64,000 bases of DNA from Couchioplanes caeruleus (GTDB lineage: Bacteria; Actinomycetota; Actinomycetes; Mycobacteriales; Micromonosporaceae): assembly GCF_003751945.1 (NCBI RefSeq), contig NZ_RJKL01000001.1, forward strand, positions 3,534,001-3,598,000, read 5' to 3'. A program made the translations under genes and the position numbers. Below the pieces are notes generated by a model. It saw only the letters and a list, made by a program, of their open reading frames with translations, did no database searches and was not told the origin of the DNA. Below, piece by piece: positions 1-11,439 of the stretch; position 1 is the stretch's first letter; each line of letters opens with the position of its first letter.

Positions 1-896
1 CCGACCGGCACGGGCCGTTCGTCGTACGCCGCGACCGGCGGGATGATCGGTTGCAGGCCGACGAGCGCGGCCAGCGTGGTCGCCACCTCGTCGGCGCCGG
101 GCCGGTCCTCCGGGCGTTTGGCGAGACAGTGCAGGCACAGGGCGGCGACCTCGGCGGGCATGCCGGGCAGGTCGGGTACGGGCTCGGGGTCCGCGTACAG
201 ATGCGCCCGCAACGCCTCGGTGGTGGTCTCGGCGGGCCAGGGCAGCCGCCCGGTGAGCAGCCGGTAGAGGAGCAGTCCGAGCGCGTACACGTCGGCGGCG
301 GGTGCCACCGGGTCGCCGCTGAGCCGTTCCGGTGCCAGGTAGGCGGGCGTGCCGAGCAGGCTGCCGTCCGCGGCGGCGTCGCGCTGCCCGGCCAGGGCGG
401 AGATCCCGAAGTCGACGACCTTTGCGCCGGCGCCGGTGAGCATGACGTTGGCCGGGGTGACGTCGCGGTGCACGATGCCGCGGGCGTGCGCGGTCGCCAG
501 CGCCGACGCGACCTCGGCGACCACGGTGACCGCGCCGCGCCACGGGAACGGGCCCTCGCGGCGCAGCCGGGCGGAGACCGGTTCGCCGTCGTTGAGCTCC
601 ATGACCACGTACGGGACGGTCACGCACTCGTCCAGCGGCGACTCCCCGTAGTCGAAGACGCCGGTGATGTGCGGGTGACACAGCCGGGCCGCGGCCAGCG
701 CCTCCTGCCGCAGCCGCGCCCGGAACGCCGCGTCGGCGGCGAGTTGCGGCGACAGCACCTTGACCGCGACCGGGCGGCCGAGGACCTCGTCATAGCCGCG
801 CCACACGACCGACATGCCGCCGGTGCCGAGCCGCTCGATCAGGCGGTATCGGCCACCGACGTGGCCGCCTTCTCGCCCGGTCGCCAGCCACCCCAT
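1..896 (-). CDS. Serine/threonine protein kinase, N-terminal catalytic part (cut by window edge)
   Basis: Translating the minus strand from an ATG at 896 gives an open frame that runs off the left edge. It shows the Hanks-type kinase signatures: a Gly-rich loop 'LGTGGMSVVWRG', the lysine in 'VAVKVL', the catalytic loop 'IVHRDVTPANVM', a DFG motif in 'VVDFGISAL', and 'GTPAYLAPE' before subdomain IX. The catalytic loop has HRDVTPAN rather than the commoner HRDLKPAN, which still keeps the Asp and Asn. The protein would be a cytosolic or membrane-anchored signalling kinase, but any transmembrane segment or sensor domain lies beyond the window. It is the last gene of a minus-strand run that begins with the spermidine-synthase-like gene. 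The substrate cannot be inferred. Confidence 0.93.
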   Translation of the reverse strand, partial: MGWLATGREGGHVGGRYRLIERLGTGGMSVVWRGYDEVLGRPVAVKVLSPQLAADAAFRARLRQEALAAARLCHPHITGVFDYGESPLDECVTVPYVVMELNDGEPVSARLRREGPFPWRGAVTVVAEVASALATAHARGIVHRDVTPANVMLTGAGAKVVDFGISALAGQRDAAADGSLLGTPAYLAPERLSGDPVAPAADVYALGLLLYRLLTGRLPWPAETTTEALRAHLYADPEPVPDLPGMPAEVAALCLHCLAKRPEDRPGADEVATTLAALVGLQPIIPPVAAYDERPVPV

Positions 897-957
897 GTGC
901 CGATTGTGGCCCGAGGGACCGCCCGCCCAGGGTGCGTCTGACGAAATCCCTTCAGAT

Positions 958-2463
958 TCAGCCGGCGAGCAACTGGTCGACCGGCGCGTAGTCGTCGGTC
1001 AGCACCCGGGCGTCGCCGACGAGGGCGCGCAGGGCCGTTCCGGACACCAGTTCGACCGGCTCGTCGACGAGGTCGAGATGGTTGCGGATCTCGTCGAGCG
1101 GCAGCGGGGACCGTGACGCCACGATGACGTAGTTCGCGCTGGTTTCCCCGGCGAAGGCGCCCTTGGGTGCGATCACGGCCACGTGCGGGAAGACGTCGGC
1201 GACGGTCGCCAGTTCGGCCCGGATGAAGCGGTGCGGGGGGTAGTCGATGACGTTCTGGGCGTACATGCCGCCGTCGCGCAGGACCCGGGAGACTTCCGCG
1301 GCCATCTCGCGGGTGGCGAGGTGCCAGGGCACCACGAGGTGGCCGAACGCGTCGCCGACCACGAAGTCGTAGGACCGGTCGCCCTGCTCGCTCAGCCCGA
1401 CGCGGGCGTCGCCGACCCGCGTCCGGAGCTGCGGTCCGGTGGTCAGGCCGAGCTCGCGCCGGTCCAGCGTCACCAGGCCGCCGTCCAGCTCGACGACGAG
1501 CTGGTCGCTGCCGGGCCGCGTCGCCGCGATGTACGCGGGCACCGTGAAGCCGCCGCCGCCGAGGTGCAGGGCGTCGAGGGGTGCGCCGGCGGACTTCTGG
1601 ATGTCGACCAGTGCGCCGATCCACTGGATGTACGCGAACTCCAGGTGCGTCGGATCGTCCAGGTCGACGTACGAATGCCGCGCCGAGTTGAGGACCAGCG
1701 TCCGCCCGCCGGCCCGGCCGGGATCGGCCTCGACCCGGGCGCAGTGGTAGGCGGTCTCGATGTCGCAGGGCGTCGGCGCGGAGGCGCCCAGCCCGGCGCC
1801 GACCAGCCCGACGGTGACCAGCACCGCCCGGGTCTTCGGCTTCCCCGGCTGCGCGAGGCCGGGCTGACGGCGGCGCAGCCACCAGCCGAGCCCGATTCCG
1901 GCGACGGCGAGCAGCCCGGCGAGGGTCAGCACGATCCAGCTGCTCGGCATGGCCGCGACGAAGATGAAGCCGGTGCCGAGCGTCGCCGTGATGGCGCCCA
2001 GGGTGCCGAAGCTGGAGAGCCGGCCCACCACCTCGCCGGTCCGCCGCAGGTCGCCGAGCTGGAGCTTCACGGTCAGCGGCGTGATCGTGGAGAGCAGGAA
2101 CGCGGGCAGGAAGACGGCCAGCGCGGCGAGCAGCAGCACGGCCGAGGCCGCCCCGCCGCGGAGCCACTCGCCACCCCAGCGCACGAGCGGCAGCGTGAGG
2201 GCCGTGGCGATCGCGCCGAGCAGCAGGGCGGGGGCGAGCAGCACCCGCGGGTCGTGGCGGTCCGCCAGCCTTCCGCCGAGCCAGGTGCCGTACGCGATCG
2301 CGGCCAGCGCGATGCCGATCACCGAGCTGCTGACCTGCAGGGTCACCCCGACGTACGGGCCCACGAGACGCAGGGCGACGATCTCGAGCACCAGCACGGC
2401 GCCGCTGGCGAAGAAGACGAGAGCGGTGGCCAGGCCGGACGGCAGAGCCCGTGGAGATTCCAT
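958..2463 (-). CDS. Membrane protein with spermidine-synthase-like methyltransferase-fold domain
   Basis: This is a 501-residue protein. The first about 210 residues form a run of hydrophobic helices ('ALVFFASGAVLVLEIVALR' is the first), in the pattern of the fused spermidine synthase/MFS-like membrane family. The C-terminal half is a Rossmann-type aminopropyltransferase domain: 'LHLGGGGFTVPAYIAA' is the nucleotide-binding Gly-rich loop, 'VVELDGGLV' carries the acidic ribose-binding residue, and 'VVGDAFGHL' fits the catalytic Asp region. Known members of this fused family are poorly characterised, and true polyamine synthesis is not established. The start at 2463 gives an N-terminus that leads directly into the first membrane helix. 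It lies 62 bp upstream of the kinase start on the same strand. Confidence 0.85.
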   Translation of the reverse strand: MESPRALPSGLATALVFFASGAVLVLEIVALRLVGPYVGVTLQVSSSVIGIALAAIAYGTWLGGRLADRHDPRVLLAPALLLGAIATALTLPLVRWGGEWLRGGAASAVLLLAALAVFLPAFLLSTITPLTVKLQLGDLRRTGEVVGRLSSFGTLGAITATLGTGFIFVAAMPSSWIVLTLAGLLAVAGIGLGWWLRRRQPGLAQPGKPKTRAVLVTVGLVGAGLGASAPTPCDIETAYHCARVEADPGRAGGRTLVLNSARHSYVDLDDPTHLEFAYIQWIGALVDIQKSAGAPLDALHLGGGGFTVPAYIAATRPGSDQLVVELDGGLVTLDRRELGLTTGPQLRTRVGDARVGLSEQGDRSYDFVVGDAFGHLVVPWHLATREMAAEVSRVLRDGGMYAQNVIDYPPHRFIRAELATVADVFPHVAVIAPKGAFAGETSANYVIVASRSPLPLDEIRNHLDLVDEPVELVSGTALRALVGDARVLTDDYAPVDQLLAG

Positions 2464-2505
2464 CGGCGGATGGTACCGGCGCGAACTGGGGATTCCGGAC
2501 AGGCC

Positions 2506-3516
2506 CTACAGCATCGACAGGTGCACGTGGTTGGTGTGTGCCGCAGACGCACTGCCGGAGCCGCTGTAGGAGCGCCACCCGGAGCCGGGCAGCCAGATCT
2601 GGCGGTACCAGATCACGTACATCACGCCGAGGCGCTCGGCGTTGTGGACGAAGTACGCGGCGAGGTTGTTGCCGTAGGTGCGGTCGTCCCCGGTGGCGTC
2701 GGAGTTCTCGAAGCCGCCGGGCGCCGAGGAGAAGTCGCAGGCCCTGCCCAGCGGATGCTCGCCGGAACTGCGCTGGCTGAAGCAGGACGTGTGGCGTTTG
2801 AAGCCGGCCGACTGCGCCTGGCGGAAGGCGTTCAGCAGCCGGGGCGTGACGCACCCGCCGGTGGTCGGGTCGTCGATGGTGCACCGCTCACCGGGCCACG
2901 AGCCGTCGGAGTTGCGCGGTGCCGCCTTGGCCAGCGGGGAGTTCGCGTTCACGAAGCCGCCGGCGACCGCTCCGCCGCCGGCCGCGGCGAGGGCGTTCTC
3001 CGCCTGCTGCTTCCTCTTGGCCATGACCTTGACCTGGTTGTCCTGCTCTTTGATCTCGAGGGCGATGGCCTTGGTCGCCTTCTCGGCGGTGGAAACGGCG
3101 TCCCGGTATCCGACCAGCGCGTGGCCGTCGACCTGCGCCATCTGGTCGAGGCTCAGCATGCGCTCCATCAGCGCGTCGGGCGAGGCGCTGTTGAGCAGCA
3201 TCGACACGGTGGTGAGGCGGCCCTGCCGGTAGGAGCGGCCGGCGATCTCCTGAACCCGTACCGAAAGTTCGTCGGCCTTGGCCTGCGCCTGCTGGAGGGC
3301 GGCCTTCAGCTTGACCTGACGGGCCTTGGAGGCCTGCAGCTTCTGCTTGGCCTGCACGTGCCCCTTGGCCGCCGACTCGAGCTGTGCGCGCAGGGTCTTC
3401 GTGCCGCCCTCCTCGTCGGGCTCGGCACGCGCGACCGAGGGCGCGGCGAGCAGCACGAGAATGGCCGCCAGCAACGCGAGAACGGGCTTCGCCCGGCACA
3501 GGTGAGTCGCCGCCAA
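2506..3516 (-). CDS. Secreted coiled-coil protein with C-terminal ARB_07466-like domain
   Basis: I chose a TTG start at 3516 because a strong Shine-Dalgarno sequence, GGGAGG, lies 5 nt upstream and the protein then opens with a signal peptide ('KPVLALLAAILVLLAAPSVA'). The longer frame back to 3603 would run into the neighbouring gene and add a non-signal-like tail. Residues about 35-190 are a long Gln/Lys/Ala-rich coiled coil. The C-terminal about 120 residues contain 'CTIDDPTTGGC', 'GEHPLGRACDFS' and 'HTNHVHLSML', matching the extracellular domain seen in actinobacterial ARB_07466-like and NlpC-associated proteins. The His and Asp residues suggest a peptidase-like pocket. A cell-wall role is inferred from the export signal and coiled coil. 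Confidence 0.85.
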   Translation of the reverse strand: MAATHLCRAKPVLALLAAILVLLAAPSVARAEPDEEGGTKTLRAQLESAAKGHVQAKQKLQASKARQVKLKAALQQAQAKADELSVRVQEIAGRSYRQGRLTTVSMLLNSASPDALMERMLSLDQMAQVDGHALVGYRDAVSTAEKATKAIALEIKEQDNQVKVMAKRKQQAENALAAAGGGAVAGGFVNANSPLAKAAPRNSDGSWPGERCTIDDPTTGGCVTPRLLNAFRQAQSAGFKRHTSCFSQRSSGEHPLGRACDFSSAPGGFENSDATGDDRTYGNNLAAYFVHNAERLGVMYVIWYRQIWLPGSGWRSYSGSGSASAAHTNHVHLSML

Positions 3517-3580
3517 ATCTGCCTCCCAAGTGATGAGCGCGGGGAACTCTACCTCGCTCCTGCGGGTGGAAGCAGATTGA

Positions 3581-4339
3581 TCATGTCGCCGAGTAGCCAC
3601 CATCGACGAAGAGTGTTTGCCCGGTTACCGCAGCGCTGGCGGAACTCGCCAGATAAACCACACAACCGGCAAAGTCCTCGGGTACGCCGTTCCGCCCGAT
3701 CATCGTCCGCCGCGCGTGCCCGGCGGCCACCGCGGGATCCGCGAAGACCGGCTCGGTCAGCGGGGTGTGCACCACCCCCGGGGCGATCGCGTTGCACGTC
3801 ACCCCGCGGCCGGACCAGGCCTCCGCCTGCGAGCGGGTCAGGCCCACGAGGCCGGCCTTGGCGGCGCCGTAGGCGCCGCTGTGCCCGTACGCCCGGAAGG
3901 CCTGCTGGGAGACGATGTTGATGAGCCGTCCCCAGCCGCGCGCCGCCATGGCCCGGCCGAAGTGCTGCCCGAGCAGGAACGGCGCGGTCAGGTTCGCGGC
4001 GAGCGTGAGGTCCCAGTCCTGTTCGGTGAGCTCGTCCAGAGGGGGCCGCCGGTTCACCGCCGCCGCATTCACCAGGATGTCCACGCCGTCGTACCCGGTG
4101 ACCCGGGCGAGGTCCGCGCGATCCGCCAGGTCCGCGGCGATCGTGTCCACCGCGACACCGTGACCGGTGAGCGCGGCGGCGGTCTCCCGCAGCGGCCCGG
4201 GCCGGCGCGCGACCAGCACCACGCGGGCGCCGGCGCGGCCCAACGCGGTGGCCATCGCCCGTCCGATCCCGGAACTGCCGCCGGTCACCATCGCGGTCCG
4301 GCCGCGCAGACCGAAGAGCTCGTCGAGGTACGAAGCCAT
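3581..4339 (-). CDS. SDR-family oxidoreductase
   Basis: A 252-residue short-chain dehydrogenase/reductase. It has the TGxxxGxG cofactor motif as 'VTGGSSGIGRAMA', the NAA motif in 'DILVNAAAVN', the active-site Ser in 'NIVSQQAF', and the YxxxK pair in 'SGAYGAAKAGL'. The C-terminus 'GQTLFVDGGYSAT' is typical of the classical 3-oxoacyl-ACP-reductase-like group. No basic residue after the Gly motif clearly indicates NADPH, so the cofactor is uncertain. The start at 4339 lies 11 bp after the stop of the inositol-phosphatase-like gene. It is therefore probably the last gene of the five-gene signalling operon, although its substrate need not be linked to signalling. Confidence 0.9.
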   Translation of the reverse strand: MASYLDELFGLRGRTAMVTGGSSGIGRAMATALGRAGARVVLVARRPGPLRETAAALTGHGVAVDTIAADLADRADLARVTGYDGVDILVNAAAVNRRPPLDELTEQDWDLTLAANLTAPFLLGQHFGRAMAARGWGRLINIVSQQAFRAYGHSGAYGAAKAGLVGLTRSQAEAWSGRGVTCNAIAPGVVHTPLTEPVFADPAVAAGHARRTMIGRNGVPEDFAGCVVYLASSASAAVTGQTLFVDGGYSAT

Positions 4340-4350
4340 GTGCGCGCCGC

Positions 4351-5160
4351 CTACGGGGAGAGCAGAGTGCCGCGGACGGTGTGCCAGATGTCGTGGTTCG
4401 CCGCGATGAGCAGGCCGCGCTCGGGGTCCGTCGGTCGGTACGCCGAGCCGTCCAGGTGCAGCACCGCGCCGCCGGCCTCGCGCAGGATCAGCGAGCCGGG
4501 CGTGTGGTCCCAGGGCAGGATCCGCCAGAAGACCGCGAACTGCTGCTCGTCGGTGGCGACGCACGGGTACTCGTACCCGGCGCAGTGGTGGCCGCCGGTG
4601 ACCAGGCCCAGCCGGGAGGCGTTCGCGTCGATGCCCGCGCGCAGGTCGTCCGGGAAGTAGTTGCGGGAGATCGAGCCGGTCAGGGCGGGGGCTCCCGGGT
4701 CGTCGGAGCGGGTCTTCAGCCGCATTCCGTCGATGTAGGCGCCGCTGCCCGCCTCGGCGACGACCATCCGGTCGTCGGGCACGTCGAGGATCCATCCGGC
4801 CGTCGGCTCGCCGTCGCGTACCAGCGCCACCATCACGGCGAAGGGCCGCTTGCCCGCGGCGAAGTTGTTCGTGCCGTCGACCGGGTCCACGAGCCACACC
4901 GGGCCGCCGTCGTCGAGGCGCTCCAGGACCGACGGATCGGCGGCGACGGCCTCCTCGCCCACCACGCTCGAGCCGGGCAGCAGCGCGGTCAGCCCCGCCG
5001 TCAGCGCCCGCTCGGACTCCTGGTCCGCGACGGTGACGAGGTCGCCGGGCGACTTCTCCTCGATCTCCGAGTCGGTGAGCCGGCGCCACCGCGGCAGCAC
5101 GATCGTCCGCGCGACCTCCCGCACCAGCTCGGTCACCCGGTCGATCATGTCGTCACGCAC
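4351..5160 (-). CDS. Inositol monophosphatase-family phosphatase
   Basis: A 269-residue Mg-dependent sugar/nucleotide phosphatase of the IMPase family. It contains the metal-binding motifs 'VVGEEAVA' (GEE), '[12 protein letters not shown]' (DPxDGT) and the C-terminal '[17 protein letters not shown]' (WDxxxGxxIxxEAGG). Family members hydrolyse inositol-1-phosphate, histidinol phosphate, fructose-1,6-bisphosphate or PAP; sequence alone does not decide which. The start codon overlaps the end of the upstream response regulator by 8 nt, so translation is probably coupled. Its position inside a two-component cassette is unusual enough to suggest co-regulation, not a direct phosphorelay role. Confidence 0.9.
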   Translation of the reverse strand: MRDDMIDRVTELVREVARTIVLPRWRRLTDSEIEEKSPGDLVTVADQESERALTAGLTALLPGSSVVGEEAVAADPSVLERLDDGGPVWLVDPVDGTNNFAAGKRPFAVMVALVRDGEPTAGWILDVPDDRMVVAEAGSGAYIDGMRLKTRSDDPGAPALTGSISRNYFPDDLRAGIDANASRLGLVTGGHHCAGYEYPCVATDEQQFAVFWRILPWDHTPGSLILREAGGAVLHLDGSAYRPTDPERGLLIAANHDIWHTVRGTLLSP

Positions 5161-5604
5161 GCGGTGGCAGCTTCACGACGCTGACGAAGAAGTCGTCGAT
5201 CTGGCGGATCACCGAGATGAACCGGTCGAAGTCCACCGGCTTGGTCACGTACGCGTTCGCGTGCAGTTGATAGCTGCGCAGGATGTCCTCGTCGGCGGCG
5301 GACGTGGTGAGCACCACGACCGGGATGCGGCAGAGCTCGTCGTCCTTCTTGATCTCCGCGAGCACCTCCCGGCCGTCGCGACGCGGCAGGTTGAGGTCGA
5401 GCAGGATCAGGTCCGGGCGTACGGCGTCGGCGTACTGACCCTCGCGGCGCAGGTACGACAGGGCCTCGGCGCCGTCGGAGACCACCGTGAGCCGGTTGCG
5501 GACCTTGTGCTCCTCGAACGCCTCCTGCGTCATGAGCACGTCGCCCGGGTCGTCCTCCACGAGCAGCACCTCGATGGGCGTCCCATCTGCGCGAATGGCT
5601 CCGG

Positions 5605-5608
<4 letters not shown>
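5153..5608 (-). CDS. Single-domain response regulator (Rcp1-like)
   Basis: A 151-residue protein made almost entirely of a CheY-like receiver. The acidic pair is in '[12 protein letters not shown]', the phosphorylated Asp in '[13 protein letters not shown]', the switch Thr in 'VVLTTSA', and the conserved Lys in 'AYVTKPVD'. The extended 'EDDPGDV' start and lack of an output domain match the Rcp1 type that usually partners with phytochrome-like or CHASE3 histidine kinases. Its start overlaps the kinase stop by 4 nt (ATGA), so it is the direct cognate partner by context. It likely works by protein-protein interaction, not by DNA binding. Confidence 0.93.
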
Positions 5609-7193
<1,585 letters not shown>

Positions 7194-7197
<4 letters not shown>

Positions 7198-8381
7198 CGC
7201 CCACCGCCGCGCGAGATCAGCAGCATCGCCACGTCGTCGGCCAGCGGGCCGCCGTTGCCCTGCTCGGCGCGGCCGACGAGCCACGCCGGCAGTGCGGCGA
7301 GCGGCACGTCCCGCGCGTCCGGCTGGGCGAGCAGTCCGCAGAGGCCCTCCACATCGAGCCGTTCGTTGCCGTTGCCGGTGTGTCCCTCGATCAATCCGTC
7401 GGTGTACATCAGCAGGGACCAGTCATCGCCGGAGAACTCCACGTCGGTCGCGGGGGTGGGGGTGGGGCGTACGCCGAGCACGATGCCCGTCCGCGCGGTG
7501 ACCGCGGCGGCCTTGCCGCCGGAGAGCAGCACCGGCGGGGGGTGCCCGGCCAGGCGTACCGTGGCGCGATCGCCGGCGAGGTCGAGGGAGACCATCGCCA
7601 CCGTCGCGAAGACCTCCCGTGCCCGCCGCTCGGTCATCAAAACCTGTTCGAGGGAGGCCAGAATCTGCTCCTCGGGCACGCCCGCGAGCACCAGTGCCCG
7701 CCAGGCGACCCGGAGCTCGACACCGAGCGCGGCCTCGTCGACGCTGTGCCCGCAGACATCCCCGACGATCACGTGCAGCTTGCTGTCGCCGACCTGGACG
7801 ACGTCGAAGAAGTCGCCGCCGAGCAGGCCCATGGCACGGCCGGAGCGATAGAAGGTGTGCACGGCCACTTCGGTGGTCTTCATCAGCGGCTGGGGCAGCA
7901 GGCCGCGCTCGAGCCGGGCCGACTCGGCCTGGCGCAGCTCGGCCTCGCGCAGCCGCTGGGCATTCTCGTCGGCCCGCTTGCGCTCGACGGCGTAGCGCAG
8001 CGCCCGCACCAGCAGGACGCCGTCGACCTGGCCCTTCACCAGGTAGTCCTGGGCGCCCTCGGCCACCGCCTGGACGCCGAGGTGCTCGTCGGAACGCCCG
8101 GTGAGCACGCAGACCGCCGCGCTGCCGGCCAGGGCGAGCAGCTTGCGCAGGCCGTCGATGCCCTCGGCATCGGGCAGGCCGAGGTCGAGCAGCACGCACT
8201 GGACCCCGCGCATCATGTCCCGCGCCTCGCGCAGGGTGGTCGCGATGCGCAGGTCGAACGACGCGCCGGCCTCCGCAAGCAGCTCACGGACCAGGAACGC
8301 GTCGCCCTCGTCATCCTCCACGAGCAGGATCCGGAGACGCTCCGGCGCCACGGCAGGTCGGGGAGCGGTCACCTCGGTCAC
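7194..8381 (-). CDS. Response regulator with SpoIIE/RsbU-type PP2C phosphatase output
   Basis: The GTG at 8381 is chosen: a GGTGAG sequence precedes it and the product begins just before the receiver domain, while the longer frame adds low-complexity Arg/Ser sequence. The 395-residue protein has an N-terminal receiver ('LLVEDDEGDAF', phospho-Asp in 'VLLDLGLPDAEG', Lys in 'DYLVKGQ'). A helical linker follows, then a PP2C-like SpoIIE domain with 'LLGGDFFDVV', 'VGDVCGHS', 'LLMYTDGLIEG' and 'LADDVAMLL', which carry metal-binding Asp residues. Such proteins usually dephosphorylate anti-anti-sigma factors and so control an alternative sigma factor. No such switch genes are seen here. It heads the five-gene minus-strand operon. 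Confidence 0.92.
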
Positions 8382-8573
8382 GATCTCACCCCACCCGGCG
8401 TCGGACCGTGAGCGGCGTGCGGGGCGGCGGCACCTCGGCGGGGACGCTTGATGGCTGAACTCCTTCGGGCATGACCCGCTGATCGTCCATGACCGGTCGC
8501 GGGCGCACAACACCGGCCACCCCGTCCCGGCGCCGCGGCCGCATCCGGGCGACGCAGAGTGACGATGCGACGG

Positions 8574-8921
8574 TCATGCCGATGGACCGTAGGACGGATC
8601 CTCGGCGACCCGGCGGGCGTGCCGGGCGATGACCTCGCCGAGGATGCCGTGCAACCGGCCGCAGTCGAGGCAGTGCAGGTTCTCGTCGAGCCGGCGGCCG
8701 CCGCAGGCGATGCAGGATCCCCGGTCCTCGGGGTCGCGGTACGCCTCCAGCGCCCGGCACATCGCGCGGACCACATGGTCGCCGAGCTGGAACGTCGCCT
8801 CGCCGAGCGCGGTACGCAGGCCGAGCACCGCCACCGGCCCGGCCTCGGGCGCCGGATCGTACGGTGCCACCCGCTCGACGAACTCGGCGACGACGGCGGC
8901 GGGGTCGAGCGGGGCTGTCAC
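8574..8921 (-). CDS. Small zinc-ribbon hypothetical protein
   Basis: A 115-residue frame beginning with GTG at 8921, with GGGA just upstream. It contains two CxxC pairs, 'CIACGGRRLDENLHCLDCGR', which would form one zinc ribbon near residues 70-90. The N-terminal part is acidic and helical ('AAVVAEFVERVAPYD'). I do not recognise a named family. It is divergent from the M28 peptidase gene, with 121 bp between them. The frame is supported by biased third-position GC and by the Cys motif. The longer frame to 9452 is antisense to the peptidase and rejected. Confidence 0.65.
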   Translation of the reverse strand: MTAPLDPAAVVAEFVERVAPYDPAPEAGPVAVLGLRTALGEATFQLGDHVVRAMCRALEAYRDPEDRGSCIACGGRRLDENLHCLDCGRLHGILGEVIARHARRVAEDPSYGPSA

Positions 8922-9042
8922 GGGTCCCAAGTTAAGCCACCGGGCCGGAAGATCGCTCGGCCAGGTCGCCGTCGAGTGGGAAGCCGGGTCGCTGTCCCCG
9001 TGCGAAGCTAGGCATCTGTCGCGTGCGAGCCGAGGAGATCGT

Positions 9043-11439
9043 ATGAGGGGCGTGCCGACGATCGAGGCCGCGGACCGCACGCCGGCGCGTCCCGTACGCC
9101 GGGGCTGGGCGGCCCTGGCCGCGGTGCTCGCCCTGGCGGCGACCGGCGTCCTCGCGGCCCAGTCGGTGCGCCCGCCCGCCGCCCTTGCCCCGGACGCCCC
9201 GGTCGCGGAGTTCAGTGCGGGCCGCGCGTTCGCGCACGTACGCACGATCGCCGCCGAGCCGCACGTGGCCGGCAGCGCGGCCAACGACGCGGTCCGCGCC
9301 CACCTGCTGACCACCCTGCGCGGTCTCGGCCTCTCACCCGAGGTGCAGGACACGGTCACCGCGCAGGGCGCCCGGCTGTCCTCGAGCGCCGGGGGCGTCG
9401 GAATGGCCCGGGTACGCAACGTGGTCGCGCTCTGGCCGGGCACCGCCTCCACCGGCCGGATCTTCCTGGTGGCGCACTACGACTCGGCGCAGACCGGGCC
9501 GGGCGCCAACGACGACGCCGCCGGTACCGCGGCGATCCTCGAGGCCGCCCGCGCCCTGACCAGCGGCCCGAGGCTGCGCAACGACGTGGTGTTCGTGCTG
9601 ACCGACGCCGAGGAGGCGTGCCTGTGCGGCGCGCAGGCCTTCGTCGAGCAGCACCCGCTGGCCCGCGCACGCGGCGTGGTGCTCAACCTCGAGGCCCGCG
9701 GCAGCGCCGGGCCGGCCATCATGTTCGAGACCGCCGCCGCCAATGCCGCCCTGGTCGGCGTCTTCGCCGGCGCTCCGGAGCCGGTGGGCACGTCATTCGC
9801 GGTCGAGGTCTACCGCCGGCTGCCGAACAACACGGATTTCACCGCGTTCCGCGAGCACGGCTTCACCGGCCTCAACAGCGCGTACATCGACGGCGCGGCG
9901 GTGTACCACGCGCCGATGGACACGCCGGACTCGATGGACATCGACAGCCTCCAGCACCACGGCGTCAACGTCCTGGCGCTCACCCGCGACCTGGGCAACC
10001 GCGATCTGCCGGGGCTGCGCTCGACCGGCGACGCGACGTACTTCCCGGTTCCCGGGGCGCTCGTGCACTACCCCAGCTCGTGGACCTGGCCCCTGGCGGC
10101 GGCCGCCCTGCTGGCGGTGCTCGTCCTCGGCTGGCTGGCGCGTCGGCGCGGGATGGCCACGGCACCCCGCCTGCTCGGCGCCTTCGGGCTCGCCCTGGTG
10201 CCGGTCCTGGCCGTCCCGGCGCTCGCCCAGCTCCTGTGGATCACGATCAAATTCATCCGTCCCGGGTACGCGGAAATGCCGATCGACCCGTACCGCCCGT
10301 GGTGGTATCGGCTCGCGATCCTGGCCCTCACCGCGGCCGTGGTCTGCGCCTGGTACGCGCCGCTGCGCCGCCGGCTCGGACCCGCCGCCCTGGTGGTCGC
10401 CGGCCTCGCGTGGGCCGCGGTGCTCGGCCTCGTCCTCGCCGCCCTGGCGCCGGGAGGGTCGTACCTCACCGCCCTGCCGGCGCTGGCGGGCGGCGTGGCG
10501 GGCATCGCCGCCGTGCTGCTGCGCGGCGGCGGGCGGGGGCCGCTCGGCGGCTGGGCACCGGTCCTGGCCGTGACGCTCGGCGCGGCGGCCGCAACGGTCG
10601 TACTGCTGCCGGCCATGCTCATGTTCTTCCCGGCCATGGGCATGAACCGGGCGGCGGCCGGCGCGGTCTTCGCCGTCCTGCTGGCGATGGTGCTGCTACC
10701 GGTGGTCGACCTGCTCCACCCGGAGGCGGGCGGCCAGCGCGGCCTCGACGCCCTGCGTGCCCGCCGGCGCGGCGCCCTGCCGGCCCTCGCCGCCACCGTG
10801 GCCCTGGTCGTCTGCACGGCGGCCGGCCTCGCCACCGACCGCTTCGATCGCACGCATCCGGCGCCCACCCACCTCATGTACGCGCTGGACGCCGACACCA
10901 ACCAGGCGCGCTGGCTGAGCGAGTCGCGCACCCCGTCCGCCTGGACCGCCCAGTACGTCGGCGGTGATCCCGCCCCCGTCACCGACACGCTGCCGGGCTT
11001 CGGCGACGAGAAGCTGCGCAGCGGCCCCGCCCTGCCGGCCGCCCTGCCGGCACCCGCGCTCACGAAAATCGCCGACACGACCACGGGCGATCGGCGGACG
11101 GTGACTCTCACGCTCGTCCCGCAGCGACCGGTGCGCCTGGTGACGCTGCATGTGGGAGCGCAGGCGCGGGTGCTGTCGGCGACGGCCGGCGCTCGCCCGG
11201 TGCCGGTCGCTCGGACGGACGGCGCCTGGGGCTTCGGGTTCGTCTTCCACGCCCCGCCGGCGGCCGGCATCGAGGTGACGCTGACCGTGCCGGTGGGTGC
11301 GCCGCTGAGGCTGCGCGCCATGGACGCGAGCGACGGGCTCACGGCCCTTCCCGGCTTCCGGCCCCGTCCGGCCGACGTCGGCGTGGTCGGCTCGCACAGC
11401 TCCGAGATGCTCGCCGTCGCGAAGACCTACACGTTCTAG
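9043..11439 (+). CDS. Membrane-associated M28 family zinc metallopeptidase
   Basis: A 798-residue protein. The ATG at 9043 has GAGGAG 5 nt upstream and is followed by a signal anchor ('LAAVLALAATGVLAAQSV'). Residues about 45-330 form an M28 aminopeptidase-like domain with the metal and catalytic residues in 'LVAHYDSAQTGPG', 'ANDDAAGTAA', 'TDAEEACLCGA', 'LNLEARG' and 'YHAPMDTPDS'. From about residue 345 there are several membrane helices, then a C-terminal extracytoplasmic beta-rich domain. This layout resembles the eukaryotic FXNA/Pff1 group and its bacterial relatives, whose substrates are largely unknown. It ends directly against the convergent Smr gene, so a shared terminator zone is likely. 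Confidence 0.9.
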   Translation: MRGVPTIEAADRTPARPVRRGWAALAAVLALAATGVLAAQSVRPPAALAPDAPVAEFSAGRAFAHVRTIAAEPHVAGSAANDAVRAHLLTTLRGLGLSPEVQDTVTAQGARLSSSAGGVGMARVRNVVALWPGTASTGRIFLVAHYDSAQTGPGANDDAAGTAAILEAARALTSGPRLRNDVVFVLTDAEEACLCGAQAFVEQHPLARARGVVLNLEARGSAGPAIMFETAAANAALVGVFAGAPEPVGTSFAVEVYRRLPNNTDFTAFREHGFTGLNSAYIDGAAVYHAPMDTPDSMDIDSLQHHGVNVLALTRDLGNRDLPGLRSTGDATYFPVPGALVHYPSSWTWPLAAAALLAVLVLGWLARRRGMATAPRLLGAFGLALVPVLAVPALAQLLWITIKFIRPGYAEMPIDPYRPWWYRLAILALTAAVVCAWYAPLRRRLGPAALVVAGLAWAAVLGLVLAALAPGGSYLTALPALAGGVAGIAAVLLRGGGRGPLGGWAPVLAVTLGAAAATVVLLPAMLMFFPAMGMNRAAAGAVFAVLLAMVLLPVVDLLHPEAGGQRGLDALRARRRGALPALAATVALVVCTAAGLATDRFDRTHPAPTHLMYALDADTNQARWLSESRTPSAWTAQYVGGDPAPVTDTLPGFGDEKLRSGPALPAALPAPALTKIADTTTGDRRTVTLTLVPQRPVRLVTLHVGAQARVLSATAGARPVPVARTDGAWGFGFVFHAPPAAGIEVTLTVPVGAPLRLRAMDASDGLTALPGFRPRPADVGVVGSHSSEMLAVAKTYTF

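Noticed and set aside
1183..3921. A 912-codon open frame on the plus strand
   Set aside because: It is antisense to two well-supported minus-strand genes and its product is Arg/Gln/Gly-rich without any domain; long antisense frames are expected at this GC content.
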